DNA of 64,000 bases, from contig MKJX01000168.1 of the NCBI GenBank assembly GCA_001942415.1, positions 17,774-81,773 of the forward strand. The letters are read 5' to 3'. The position numbers were made by a program, and so were the translations under genes. The notes under the pieces are model-generated. The model saw only the letters and a program-made list of their open reading frames with translations. It was not told the DNA's origin and made no database searches. Below are positions 10,471 to 19,966 of this stretch, piece by piece; position 1 is the stretch's first letter; each line of letters opens with the position of its first letter. The stretch is from Pseudonocardia sp. CNS-139. GTDB lineage: Bacteria > Actinomycetota > Actinomycetes > Mycobacteriales > Pseudonocardiaceae.

Positions 10471-11305
10471 GACGCGCTCCCGACGCGCGGCACGACGTGC
10501 GTGGCCCGTTCGGTCGCCAGGCGTTCCAGCACCCCCGGGTCGACACCCGCGTCCCGGCAGACGTCGCCGAGCAGCCGGGTGTCCTTCACGAACATCGTCG
10601 CGGCGTGCCGGGCGAACCGGGATCGGGGATCAGCCGGGTGGCCAGCGACTCCAGGCTGGCGCTCGCCGCGCCCCCGCTGCGCAGGACGTCGAGCACGGCG
10701 GCGTGGTCGAGCCCGAGCCGCTCGCCCAGCTCCACGGCGAGACACGCGAGCATCCCGGTGCTCGCCGACAGGACGTTGTTGAGCACCTTCATGGTCTGGC
10801 CGGCCCCGGCTCCGCCCATCCGGCGGATCACCGAGCCGTAGGCGCGCAGCGCGGGCATCGCCCGTTCCATGGCGGTCGCGTCGCCGCCGACCATGATCGT
10901 GAGGGTGCCCTGCTGCGCACCGGCCCGGGCGCCGCTGATCGGCGCGTCGAGGACGGCGACGCCGCGCTCCGCACCGGCGGCGGCGGCCTCGGCGCACACC
11001 TGCGGCGAGACCGTGCTGTGGATCAGCACCACGGCGCCCGGGGCCATGGCCGCGAGCACGCCGTCGGCACCCAGCAGGACCTCGCGCACGTCGTCGTCGC
11101 CGAAGACGCACACGCCCACGACGTCGCAGCGGGCGCCCAGCTCGGCCCGGCTCGCGGCGGCGTGGAAGGTCCCGGGCGCGTACTGGTCGAGGGTCGCCGG
11201 CCGGCGCGCCCACAACGTGGTCGGCAGCCCCGCGTCGACCAGCCGCTGGGCCATCGGCCCGCCGATGTCGCCGAGCCCGACGAACCCGACCCGCACCTGC
11301 GTCAT
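10467..11305 (-). CDS. 3-hydroxyisobutyrate-dehydrogenase-family oxidoreductase
   Basis: About 280 residues. N-terminal NAD(P) motif GFVGLGDIGGPMAQRL, substrate-binding DAPISGARAGAQQG, and catalytic Lys in GAGQTMKVLNN near residue 172 define the beta-hydroxyacid dehydrogenase family. One C is missing near 10617, after which RFARHAATMFVKDTRLLGD completes the all-helical C-terminal domain. First gene of the 11305-7007 operon; the AT-rich element with a 9-bp tandem repeat lies 36-55 bp upstream of ATG 11305. The natural substrate may be a branched hydroxy acid or a tartronate-semialdehyde-like compound; it cannot be fixed from sequence. Confidence 0.85.
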
Positions 11306-11317
11306 CCCGGACCTCGC

Positions 11318-11360
11318 TGTCTGGACGTATCGTCGTCTTCTAAGTTAGACAAGTTAGAGA
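11318..11360 (-). promoter_or_regulatory. Promoter/operator with 9-bp tandem repeat AAGTTAGA(C/G)
   Basis: Plus-strand 11342-11359 reads AAGTTAGAC AAGTTAGAG, a 9-bp tandem repeat in AT-rich DNA that stands out in this genome. On the minus strand a TTGTCT (-35) lies 17 bases from TACGTC (-10), upstream of the dehydrogenase at 11305. The repeat overlaps the -35, as expected for a repressor site. It is related to the TAG(N)TTA elements at other promoters of the island. Confidence 0.5.
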
Positions 11361-11367
11361 AGAAAGG

Positions 11368-12171
11368 TCAACGGCCTTCCCAGCGCGGCGGCCGCTTCTC
11401 GGCGAACGCGGTGGCCCCCTCGACGGCGTCGCGGGACGCGAACACCGGGTCGGCGATCGCCCGCTGCCGGTCCCACGCCTCGTCGCTCGTCCAGTCGAGG
11501 GTGCCGACGGCGATCCGGCGGGTCGCGGCGATCGCCAGCGGCCCGTTCGCGGCGATGGTCCCGGCGAGCTCCAGTGCGGCCCCGAGCGCGCCCCCGTCGG
11601 GCACGACCCGGTTGACCAGGCCGACGGCGGCGGCGCGCACCGCGTCGATCGGGTCGCCGGTGAGCAGCAGCTCCATCGCGATCGCGGTGGGCACCCGCCA
11701 CGGCAGCCGCAGCGCCGCTCCCCCGCCGGCCACCAGCGCCCGCTTCACCTCGGGCACCCCGAACCGCGCACCCGCCCCCGCGACGATCAGGTCGCAGGCC
11801 AGCGCGATCTCGAACCCGCCGGCCAGCGCCCAGCCCTCGACCGCGGCCACCATCGGCTTCTCCGGCAGCCGCTCCGTCATCCCGCCAAGGCCGCGGCCCG
11901 GCACCTCGGGCAGGTCGCCGGTGACGAACGCCTTGAGGTCCATGCCGGCACAGAACACACCGCCCGCGCCGGTCAGCACGCCGACCGCGAGGTCGGGCGC
12001 GGCCTCCAGCTCGTCCACCGCGGCCGAGAGCGCCCGGGCGGCGGCGCCGTCCAGCGCGTTGCGCCGGTGCGGCCGGTCGAGCGTGATCACCAGCACCCGG
12101 CCGCGGCGCTCGGTGCGCACCCCGTCCACTCCGTCGGAGGTCACGGCGGTTCCCCTCTCCACGTCGGTCAC
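11368..12171 (-). CDS. Enoyl-CoA hydratase/isomerase (crotonase) 1
   Basis: 267 residues, intact. The crotonase core runs from residue 25, with oxyanion-hole motifs GGVFCAGMDL and LAGGFEIALACDL, then a C-terminal helical arm ending EGATAFAEKRPPRWEGR, a common crotonase terminus. It hydrates or isomerises an enoyl-CoA. ATG 12171 overlaps the SDR5 TGA, forming a hydratase/dehydrogenase pair as in beta-oxidation. Its downstream neighbour has its own promoter at 11318-11360. Confidence 0.88.
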   Translation of the reverse strand: MTDVERGTAVTSDGVDGVRTERRGRVLVITLDRPHRRNALDGAAARALSAAVDELEAAPDLAVGVLTGAGGVFCAGMDLKAFVTGDLPEVPGRGLGGMTERLPEKPMVAAVEGWALAGGFEIALACDLIVAGAGARFGVPEVKRALVAGGGAALRLPWRVPTAIAMELLLTGDPIDAVRAAAVGLVNRVVPDGGALGAALELAGTIAANGPLAIAATRRIAVGTLDWTSDEAWDRQRAIADPVFASRDAVEGATAFAEKRPPRWEGR

Positions 12172-12940
12172 TTCGGCTGCATCCGGATGCCGCCGTCGAT
12201 GCGGACGGTCTCCCCGTTCACGTACGGGTTGACCAGCAGGTGGGCCGCGAGCGCGGCGAACTCCGCCGGCCGGCCCAGCCGCCGCGGGAACGGCACCGAC
12301 GCCGCGAGGGCCGCCCGCGCGCCGTCCGGCATCGCGAGCATCGGCGGCGTCTCGAACGTGCCGGGCGCGATCGTGTTGACCCGGATGCCGGCCGGGGCCA
12401 GGTCGCGCGCGATCGGCAGGGTCATGCCGACGATGCCCGACTTGGCCGCGGCGTAGGCGGCCTGCCCGACCTGCCCCTCGAACGCGGCGACGCTCGCGGT
12501 GTTGACGATCGCGCCGCGGCCGCCGTCGGCGTCCGGCTCGTTGCGCGACATGGCCGTGGCCGCGAGCCGGATGACGTTGAACGTGCCCACGACGTTGAGC
12601 GCGAGCGTCGCGGCGAACCGGTCGAGCGGGTGGGCCGAGGCGTACGCGCCGTCGCGGCCGATCGTCCGGCCGCCGGTGCCGCCGCCGGCACAGTTGACCA
12701 GGCCGCGCAGCGGCGCCTGCGCCACCGCGGCCTCCACGGCGGCGACCACGGCGTCCTCCGACGTGACGTCGGCCCGGACGAACGTGCCCTTCAGCTCGGC
12801 GGCGACCCCCGCACCGCGCTCCTCCTGCAGGTCCACGACGACGACGTGCCAGCCTCGCGCTCGGCGAGCAGGCGGGCCGTCGCCTCCCCCAGACCGGACG
12901 CCCCGCCCGTGACGATCACGGACGCAGTCGACTCCGACAA
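12168..12940 (-). CDS. Short-chain dehydrogenase/reductase 5
   Basis: About 257 residues. TGGASGLG near residue 10, NCAGG near 90, YAAAK near 160, and C-terminal PYVNGETVRIDGG. The family resembles 3-hydroxyacyl-CoA dehydrogenases of type II (HSD10/FadB2-like), judging by the long insert before the active site. TTG at 12940 is chosen because AGGAGG lies 5 bases upstream and no ATG/GTG occurs before the cofactor strand. One base is missing near 12857 (ERE to RGWHVVVVDL). Coupled to the crotonase by ATGA. Confidence 0.82.
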
Positions 12941-12949
12941 CAGTCCTCC

Positions 12950-13270
12950 TCAGTCGGTCGGTGCCACGGGGTCGCCGGGCTTGCCGCCCGGCGGGTAGCC
13001 GAAGAACCGCTCGAAGGTCGCGTCGGTCAGCGGCTGGCGCCGGTTGCGCTCGGCCGCGGCCTCCAGGTCGGCGATCCGCCGGAGCCGGGCGGCCACCTCG
13101 ACGGCGTCCGCGACGGCCCCGGCGTCGACCAGCCGCGCGAGCAGCGCCCGCTCGTGGGCGAGCTCCGCGGCAAGCCGCTCGCCCGCCTCGGCGAAGGTGA
13201 GCAGGTCGTAGTCCTCCTGCTCCACCTCCCGTTCGGGCTGGTGCGTGGCGTCGCCAGGTTCGACCATCAT
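12950..13270 (-). CDS. Small charged alpha-helical protein, unknown
   Basis: 106 residues, intact, not recognised. The first 25 residues are acidic and probably disordered; residues 25-75 form a long amphipathic helix rich in Ala, Glu, Arg and Leu (AGERLAAELAHERALLARL), and the tail contains FERFFGYPPGGKPGDP. ATG 13270 has GAGGAG 6 bases upstream. It begins the SDR5/crotonase operon and is transcribed divergently from the amidohydrolase across the palindromic operator at 13300-13313. It could be a small accessory subunit of a neighbouring enzyme. Confidence 0.6.
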   Translation of the reverse strand: MMVEPGDATHQPEREVEQEDYDLLTFAEAGERLAAELAHERALLARLVDAGAVADAVEVAARLRRIADLEAAAERNRRQPLTDATFERFFGYPPGGKPGDPVAPTD

Positions 13271-13296
13271 GGGCTCCTCGGTCCGACACCCTCGCG

Positions 13297-13325
13297 CTTC
13301 ATAGTTAACTATGACATCCTAGCGT
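13297..13325. promoter_or_regulatory. Divergent promoter with perfect palindrome CATAGTTAACTATG
   Basis: The 14-bp sequence at 13300-13313 is a perfect palindrome centred on GTTAAC. On the plus strand TAGCGT at 13320-13325 is a -10 candidate 48-36 bp from ATG 13361. On the minus strand TTACGC and TATGAA are spaced 18 bp. A dimeric repressor binding here would control both operons. GTTAAC matches the GT-N2-AC core typical of GntR sites. Confidence 0.6.
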
Positions 13326-13360
13326 AAGTTGAGGCCGGGCCGGGACCCCAGGGAGGACCA

Positions 13361-14487
13361 ATGCCGCTCCAGGACCACCACCAGATACTTTCGGTCGACG
13401 ACCACCTGATCGAGCACCCGCGCGTGTGGCAGGACCGGCTGCCGCAGCGGTTCCGGGCGGCCGGGCCCGCGATCATCGAGACCGAGCAGGGCCACCACGT
13501 CTGGCAGTACGAGGGCCGGCGCTACCCGCAGATCGGGCTCAACGCGGTGGCCGGCAAGGACGCGTCCGAGTACGGCATGGAGCCCGTCCGCTACGACGAC
13601 ATGATCCCCGGCTGCTACGACCCGGTCGCCCGCGTGCTCGACATGGACCTCGACGGGGTCACCGCCGCGATGTGCTACCCGTCGTTCCCCGGGTTCGCGG
13701 GGCGGGTGTTCCTGCAGGCCGACGACCGCGAGCTCGCGCTGCTCTGCGTGCAGGCGTGGAACGACTTCAGCGTCGACGAGTGGTGCGCCGCCGCCCCCGA
13801 CCGGCTGATCCCGCTGGCCATGCTGCCGGTCTGGGACGTCACCGCGTCCGTCGCGGAGGCGAAGCGGGTCGCGGCGAAGGCGCGAAGGCCGTGACGTTCC
13901 CGGAGAACCCCGCGCCGCTGGGCCTGCCCAGCTTCCACACCCGGCACTGGGACGAGCTGTTCACGACGCTCGCCGACGCCGGGCTGCCGCTCTGCCTGCA
14001 CTTCGGCTCGTCGTCGCACCTGCCCGGGTTCACCGAGGAGGCGCCGTTCGCGGTGCAGATCTCGCTGATGGCCACCAACCTCATGTGGACCACGTCCGAC
14101 CTGCTCTTCTCCGGGCTGCTGCAGCGGCACCCGAACCTCAAGGTCGTGCTCGCCGAGGGCGGGATCGGCTGGGTCCCCTACGTCCTGGAACGCTGCGACT
14201 ACACCTGGGAGCGGCACCGCTGGTACCAGGACATCGACCGCACCACCAGGCCGTCGGACCTGTTCCGCCGGCACTTCTACGGCTGCTTCATCGACGACGA
14301 GCACGGCGTGCGCAACCGGCACGTCATCGGGATCGACAACATCACGTTCGAGGTGGACTACCCGCACTCCGACTCGAACTGGCCCAACACCCGCAAGCGC
14401 GCCGCCGAGGTCTTCCGCGACGTCCCGGACGAGGAAGTGCACAAGATCGTCGAGCTGAACGTCCGCGAGCTGTTCGACTTCCGCTGA
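13361..14487 (+). CDS. Amidohydrolase family 2 (ACMSD-like metal hydrolase/decarboxylase)
   Basis: About 375 residues. N-terminal SVDDHLIEHP carries the DxH-type metal pair, LCLHFGSSSHLPG an internal His, and VDYPHSDSNWPN the late Asp of the TIM-barrel amidohydrolase 2 family. Members decarboxylate or hydrolyse cyclic acids. ATG 13361 follows GGGAGG. One G is missing near 13884 (AAKGAKAVTFPENP after repair). First gene of a plus-strand operon with the ligase and the F420-type oxidoreductase. Hydrolysis of a ring or lactone is one possible role. Confidence 0.82.
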
Positions 14488-14518
14488 GCCGCCGGCCGAC
14501 TGAGAGGACGACCGATCG

Positions 14519-16137
14519 ATGAGCGAGTGGATGTCGGGCCGGCTGGACACCATCGACCTGGCCTTCGACCGGGCGCTGGAGGCGGCCCCGGACCGGCTCT
14601 TCCTGGACTTCTCGGGCGAGCGCCACACCTACGCCGAGGTCGCCGCGCAGGTGGCGCGCACCAGCGGCGTGCTCAAGGGGCTGGGCGTCGGGCAGGCGAC
14701 CGGGTCGTCACGGTGCTCGACAACAACCTCGACGCGGTCGTGACGCTGCTGGCCGCCAACCGGCTCGGCGCCGTCGCCGCGCCGGTCAACACCGGTTACC
14801 GGGGCGAGTTCCTGCGCCACCAGGTCGCCGACACCGGCGCCGAGGTGGTGATCGCCGAGTCCGACTACGTCGAGCGCGCGTTCGAGGTGCTCGACGGCAC
14901 CCCCGCCGTCCGCACGGTCGTGCACCGCGGCGCCGCTCCGGAGGGCGCCGGGCGCCCGGGCGTCGAGCTGCTCTCGCTCGACGCGCTGCGGGCCGCGGCC
15001 GACGACACGCTCCCCGCGCCCGTCGCCCGCCCGTCGGACCTGACCTGCCTCATCTACACGGCCGGGACCACCGGGCCGTCCAAGGGCTGCATGATCAGCC
15101 ACAACTACGCGATGAACATCTCGCGGCAGTACCTGCAGGTCACCGGGCGGCGCACGGAGAACGTGCACTTCACGCCGCTGCCGCTCTTCCACTTCAACGC
15201 CTGGACCTGCACGGTGCTCAGCACGATCCTGCTGCACGGCTCCGCGGCGCTGGCCCCGCGCTTCTCGCTCTCGGGGTTCTGGCCGGAGATCGAGCGCACG
15301 GGCGCCAGCTCCGTGAGCCTGCTCGGCACGATCCTCACGCTGATCGCCGGCGCCCCCGACTCCGAGGCCGCGCAGCGCTGCCACGGCCGGCTGGAGATCG
15401 TGCAGGGCGCGCCGTTCCCGGCCGAGCTGATCGAGACGTGGAAGCGCCGGTTCGGCGCCGGCTGGGCCGGGGCGAACGTGTTCGGGCTGACCGAGTGCTG
15501 CCTCACCACCCACCTGCCCCGCGGCGAGGCGAGCAGGCCCGGCACGTCCGGGCGCCGCAACGACGACTTCGACGTGCGCATCTTCGACGACGAGGACCGC
15601 GAGCTGCCCCCGGGCGAGGTCGGGGAGATCGTGGTGCGCCCGCTCAAGCGCCACGTCATGTTCGAGGGCTACTGGAACCGCCCCGACGCGACCGCCGCGC
15701 TCCAGCGCAACCTCTGGTTCCACACCGGCGACCTGGGCAAGTTCGACGACGACGGGTACTTCCACTTCGTCGACCGCAAGAAGGACTACCTGCGCAGGCG
15801 CGGCGAGAACATCTCCTCGTTCGAGATGGAGACCGCGTTCCTGCAGCACCCGGACATCACCGACGTCGCCGTGCACTCGGTGTTCTCGGAGCTGTCCGAG
15901 GACGACGTGAAGGTCACCGCGGTGCTGCGCACCGGCTCGGCCCTCACGGAGGAGGAGCTGTGCCGGTGGTCGTTCGACCGGCTCCCCTACTTCGCGGTGC
16001 CGCGCTACGTCGAGTTCCGCGACCAGCTGCCGAAGAACCCCGTCGGGCGGGTGCTCAAGTACGTGCTGCGCGCCGAGGGCGCCACCCCCGCCACCTGGGA
16101 CCGCGAGGACGCCGGTGTCGAGCCCCCCAAGCGCTGA
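14519..16137 (+). CDS. Acyl-CoA ligase (AMP-forming)
   Basis: About 539 residues. ANL-superfamily motifs in order: P-loop YTAGTTGPSKG near residue 180, FGLTECC near 325, HTGDLG near 405, DRKKDYLRRRGENIS near 420 and catalytic Lys in KNPVGRVLK near 515. It activates a carboxylic acid to its CoA thioester via an acyl-AMP. One base is missing near 14698 (GQA-DRVVTVLDNN). ATG 14519 lies 31 bp after the amidohydrolase stop. This is the only ligase in the island, so it is the probable entry step (inference). Confidence 0.88.
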
Positions 16138-16969
16138 GCAGGGCCGGCCGGTCGGGATCGTCGTCCCCAACACCGAGCCCGGCGCGGACCGCGCGGTCCG
16201 GGAGCTGCCCCGCGTGTTCGAGCAGCTCGGCTACCGCTCGCTGTGGGTGACCGACCACGTCGTCGGCACCCGCAGCATGGAGCCCGTGCACGGCGCGTAC
16301 TGGCTCGACGCGGTCACGGTGCTCGCGCACATGGCCGCGACGACCTCGACGGCCCGGCTCGGCGTCGGCGTGCTCGTCGTGCCGTACCGGAACCCGGTGC
16401 TCACGGCCAAGATGCTGGCGAGCGTCGACGTGCTCTCGGACGGGCGGCTCGACGTCGGCGTCGGCACCGGGTGGATCCGCACGGAGTACCGGGCGCTGGG
16501 GGTGGGGCAGCTCTTCGCGCCGCGCGGCCGGGTCACCGACGAGGCGCTCGACCTCATGCGGACGTGCTGGCGCGGCGGCGAGGTCGAGCACGAGGGCGAG
16601 TTCTTCACCGTCCGGCACGTGACGTTCGAGCCGGTGCCGGTGCAGCGGCCGCACCCGCCGCTGTGGATCGGCGGGCAGAGCGGCCCGGCCCTGCGCCGGG
16701 CCGCCCGGTTCGCCGACGTCTGGCACCCGCACGACCTCGGACCCGAGGACGTCGAGCGCCTCGGCGCACAGCTGGACGAGGCCGCCGGGCGGCGGGTCCC
16801 GCGGTCGGTCCGGCTGCACGCCACCGGCGAGGACGTGCCTGCGCTGGCCGACCTGGTGGACCACTACCTGGCCGCCGGGTGCGTCCACGTCGTGGTCGAG
16901 TTCCGGTCCCAGCCGGTGGACGTCGTGGCCGCGTGCGCCGAGAAGGCCGCGGCCGTGCTCTTCGGCTGA
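16115..16969 (+). CDS. LLM-class F420-dependent oxidoreductase
   Basis: 284 residues, intact. Luciferase-like TIM barrel: VVPNTEPGADRAVRELP, LWVTDHVV, a RLGVGVLVVPYRNPVLTAKM stretch, GVGTGWIRTEY and PLWIGGQSGPALRRAARFAD. These are hallmarks of the F420-using branch common in actinomycetes (names like TIGR03619). GTG 16115 overlaps the ligase by 23 bp. It may reduce a double bond or oxidise an alcohol of the CoA substrate. Followed by a GC-rich hairpin near 16975-16997. Confidence 0.85.
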   Translation: MSSPPSAEQGRPVGIVVPNTEPGADRAVRELPRVFEQLGYRSLWVTDHVVGTRSMEPVHGAYWLDAVTVLAHMAATTSTARLGVGVLVVPYRNPVLTAKMLASVDVLSDGRLDVGVGTGWIRTEYRALGVGQLFAPRGRVTDEALDLMRTCWRGGEVEHEGEFFTVRHVTFEPVPVQRPHPPLWIGGQSGPALRRAARFADVWHPHDLGPEDVERLGAQLDEAAGRRVPRSVRLHATGEDVPALADLVDHYLAAGCVHVVVEFRSQPVDVVAACAEKAAAVLFG

Positions 16970-17005
16970 CCACGGCGGAGCCGCTCGGCTCCCGCCGCGG
17001 CCGCC

Positions 17006-17037
17006 TTGTCCCTCATAACATAGTTAGCTAAGATAGA
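17006..17037 (+). promoter_or_regulatory. Promoter with embedded AT-rich operator, operon 17062-23660
   Basis: TTGTCC at 17006-17011 and TAAGAT at 17029-17034 are separated by 17 bp, a good -35/-10 pair. The spacer holds CATAACATAGTTAGC, and the element continues to TAAGATAGAG, matching the TAGTTA core of the other island operators. The start codon at 17062 is 28 bp downstream. Confidence 0.65.
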
Positions 17038-17061
17038 GATGATGATGCGGAGGGATGTGCG

Positions 17062-18596
17062 ATGACAACGGCGATCACGCACCTCGCGCTGTCGGTCTCG
17101 GACCTCGGCGAGGCCGTCGCCTTCTACCGGGACGCGCTCGGCTTCGAGGCCGGCGAGGAGTTCACGGTCCGCGGCCGGCGCAGCTCCGCCCTCCTGGAGA
17201 TCGACGACGTCGACTCCACGGCGGTGTTCCTGCGCCGCGGCGGCGTCTACCTCGAACTGGTCGCGCACGGGCGGCGTCCGCGCACCGGGCGCAACCGGGC
17301 GCCCGAGGACCTGGGATTCGCGCACGTCGGCCTGCTCTGCGCCGACCTCGCCCCGGTGCTGGACGCGGTGCGGGCCCACGGCGGGACGGTCGGCGGCGCC
17401 CGCACCGAGTCGTGCACGCCGGAGGGCCGCACCGAGATCCGGTTCGTGTCCGACCCCGACGGCAACCGCATCGAGCTGATCAGCCACTCCGACGCCGCCG
17501 AGGCGCGGGCGCACGCCGGGTTCCTGGGCGCCGCCGGCATCGGCTGGCCCGGCCGGGAGACGATCGGGGAGCCGGTTGCGACCACACCTGACCCCGGCGC
17601 GCTCGCCGCGCGGGTCGCCGCGGTGGCCGGGCGTCCCGTCGCCGGCCTGCGCCGCCTGGAGGGCGGCCTCTCGGCGCTGACCTACCTCGTGACCTGGCCG
17701 GACGGCGGCCGAGCGGTGCTCAAGGTGGCGCCGGCCGGCCTGGAGCCGCGCGGCCACCGCGACGTGCTGCGGCAGGCCCGGATCCTCACGGCGCTGCAGG
17801 GCGCCCGGCGTGCGGGTGCCGGCGGTGCTGTTCGAGGACGCCGGCCGCCCGCCCGACGTGCCGCCGCTCTTCGTGATGGAGTTCGTCGAGGGCGAGTCCC
17901 TGGAGCCGCTGCACGAGCGCCCGGACCGGCCCGACCCCGCGCGGGACGTGGCCGCCCGCTACCTCGCCGCCGCGCGGATGCTGGCGGACCTGCAGTCGGT
18001 CGTCCCGGAGCGGGCCGGGCTGGGCGCCGAGCCGGCGACCGGTCTCGACGCCGAGGTCGAGCGGTGGAGCCGGGCGTCGCCACGGTGGACGCGCAGCTGG
18101 CGCAGGGGTCCGAGGAGGTCTGCGCGCTCCTGCGCGCGTCGGCGCCGGCGGCGCGGGACCGCGCGTCCTGCACGGCGACTGGCGGCTGGGCAACATGCAG
18201 TGCGCCGGCGCGGGCATCGCGGGGGTGATCGACTGGGAGCTGTGGTCGGTCTCCGACCCGCGGCTCGACCTCGCGTGGTTCCTCCTCATGGCCGACCGCG
18301 CGCACCCCAACGCCGTCGTGGACGGCGTGCCGGTCCCGGCGCGCGCGGACCTCGTCGCCGCCTACGAGCAGGCCGCCGGCACCCGGGTGGCCGACCTCCC
18401 CTGGTTCGACGCGCTGGTCCGCTACAAGCAGGCGGCCGCCTCGGCGCTGCTCGTGAAGAACGCGCGCAAACGGGGCGAGAACGACGCGAGCGTGGCCCGG
18501 ATGGTGCGGCTCATCCCGTTCCTCCTGGCCGGCTCCAGGGCATTGCTGCAGCACATCGACGCCGGTCACGCGGCCGAACAGCGGGAGAGAGACTGA
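17062..18596 (+). CDS. VOC domain-APH-type kinase fusion (LvaA-like phosphotransferase)
   Basis: About 511 residues. Residues 1-140 are a VOC domain (AITHLALSVSDLGEAVAFYR, then HVGLLCADL and DPDGNRIELI). From about residue 175 an aminoglycoside-phosphotransferase-like kinase begins (LRRLEGGLSALTYLVTW, catalytic Lys in RAVLKVAP, FVMEFVEGESL, HGDWRLGNMQ, IDWELWSV). No stop separates them in the first 248 codons, so the fusion is read directly, though a base error could have erased a junction. Breaks near 17806 (one base extra or two short), 18075 and 18165. It ends 1 bp before the acyl-CoA dehydrogenase: the kinase-dehydrogenase order of ACAD10/11 and LvaA/LvaC, which dehydrate 4-hydroxyacyl-CoA via a phosphate. 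Confidence 0.72.
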
Positions 18597-18597
18597 T

Positions 18598-19925
18598 ATG
18601 TGGGACTTTTCCACGGAGCCGGAGTTCCAGGCCAAGCTCGACTGGGTCGAGACCCTCATGCGCGAGGAGATCGAGCCGCTGGACCTGGTCTACCCGGACG
18701 GCGCCTTCGAGGAGAAGGACCCTCGGGTGCTGCGCTACGTGGACACGCTCAAGGCCCGCGTGCGCGCGCAGGGCCTGTGGGCGTGCCACCTCGGGCCGGA
18801 GCTGGGTGGCCAGGGCTACGGCCAGCTGAAGCTCACGCTGCTCAACGAGATCCTGGGCCGGTCCCAGGGCGAGCACAACCTCGGTTGGGGTCCGATCGCC
18901 TTCGGCACGCAGGCCCCGGACACGGGCAACGCCGAGATCATCGCCCACTACGGCACGGCGGAGCAGAAGGCCGCGTACCTGGAGCCGCTGCTCAACGGGG
19001 AGCTCTTCTCCGCGTTCGCCATGACCGAGCCGCAGGGCGGGGCCGACCCGGGCGGGTTCACCACCTCCGCCGTGCACGACGGCGACTCGTGGGTGATCAA
19101 CGGCGAGAAGTACTTCGTCTCCAACGCCCGGTACGCCACGTTCTACATCGTCATGGCGATCACCAACCCGGACGCAGCGTGCACCGCGGCTCGTCGATGT
19201 TCCTGGCCCCGGCCGACACCCCGGGCATCGAGATCCTGCGCAACGTCAACACGGGCGTGGGCGACCCGGCCGACGGCACACACGCCTACATGCGGTTCAC
19301 CGACGTGCGGGTGCCCGCCGACCACCTGCTCGGCCCGGAGGGCTCCGGTTTCGAGATCGCCCAGACGCGGCTGTCCGGCGGCCGGCTGCACCACGCCATG
19401 CGCACGATCGCCCAGGCCCGCCAGGCGCTCGACATGATGTGCGAGCGGGTGCTGAGCCGCACGACCAAGGGATCGCTGCTGTCCGAGAAGCAGTTCGCCC
19501 AGGCCGCGATCTCCGACTCCTACATCGAGCTGGAGCAGTTCCGGCTGTTCGTCCTGCGGACCGCCTGGCTGATCGACCAGCAGGGCTACCTCGCCGCGCG
19601 CAAGGACGTCGCGGCGTGCAAGGTGCAGGCCGCGAAGGTGCTGCAGGACGTCGTCGGCCGCTCGATGCACCTGCACGGCGCCCTCGGCGTGTCCGCCGAC
19701 CTGCCGCTGCACCGCATGTGGCGGCAGGCCCCGTGGATGGGCGTGCACGACGGCCCGACCGAGGTGCACCAGACGACCGTCGTGCGCCAGCTCCTGCGCG
19801 GCTACGAGCCGCACCCGGGCCTGTGGCCGCGGATGCACCTGCCCCAGCGGCTCGCCGACGCGCAGGTCACGGTGGCCGCCGCGATCGAGCGGGCCGAGCG
19901 GGAGGCCGCGGCCGTCACGGGCTGA
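18598..19925 (+). CDS. Acyl-CoA dehydrogenase paired with APH kinase (LvaC/ACAD11-like)
   Basis: About 443 residues. FAD/substrate motifs: AFAMTEPQGGADPGGF, a stretch ending INGEKYFVSNARYATF, DVRVPADHLLG, and a C-terminal bundle with MHLHGALGVSADLPLHR and HDGPTEVHQTTVVRQLL. The length and the HDGPTEVH terminus match the FadE/ACAD11 branch. ATG at 18598 lies 1 bp after the kinase stop. One base is missing near 19178 (NPDA-VHRGSSMFLAP). In characterised homologues this partner removes phosphate from a 4-phosphoacyl-CoA to give an enoyl-CoA; the same role here is inferred from the neighbour. Confidence 0.85.
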
Positions 19926-19966
19926 GCGCCCGTCCCCGCAACATCAGGCTGACGAGGAGGTTGGTC

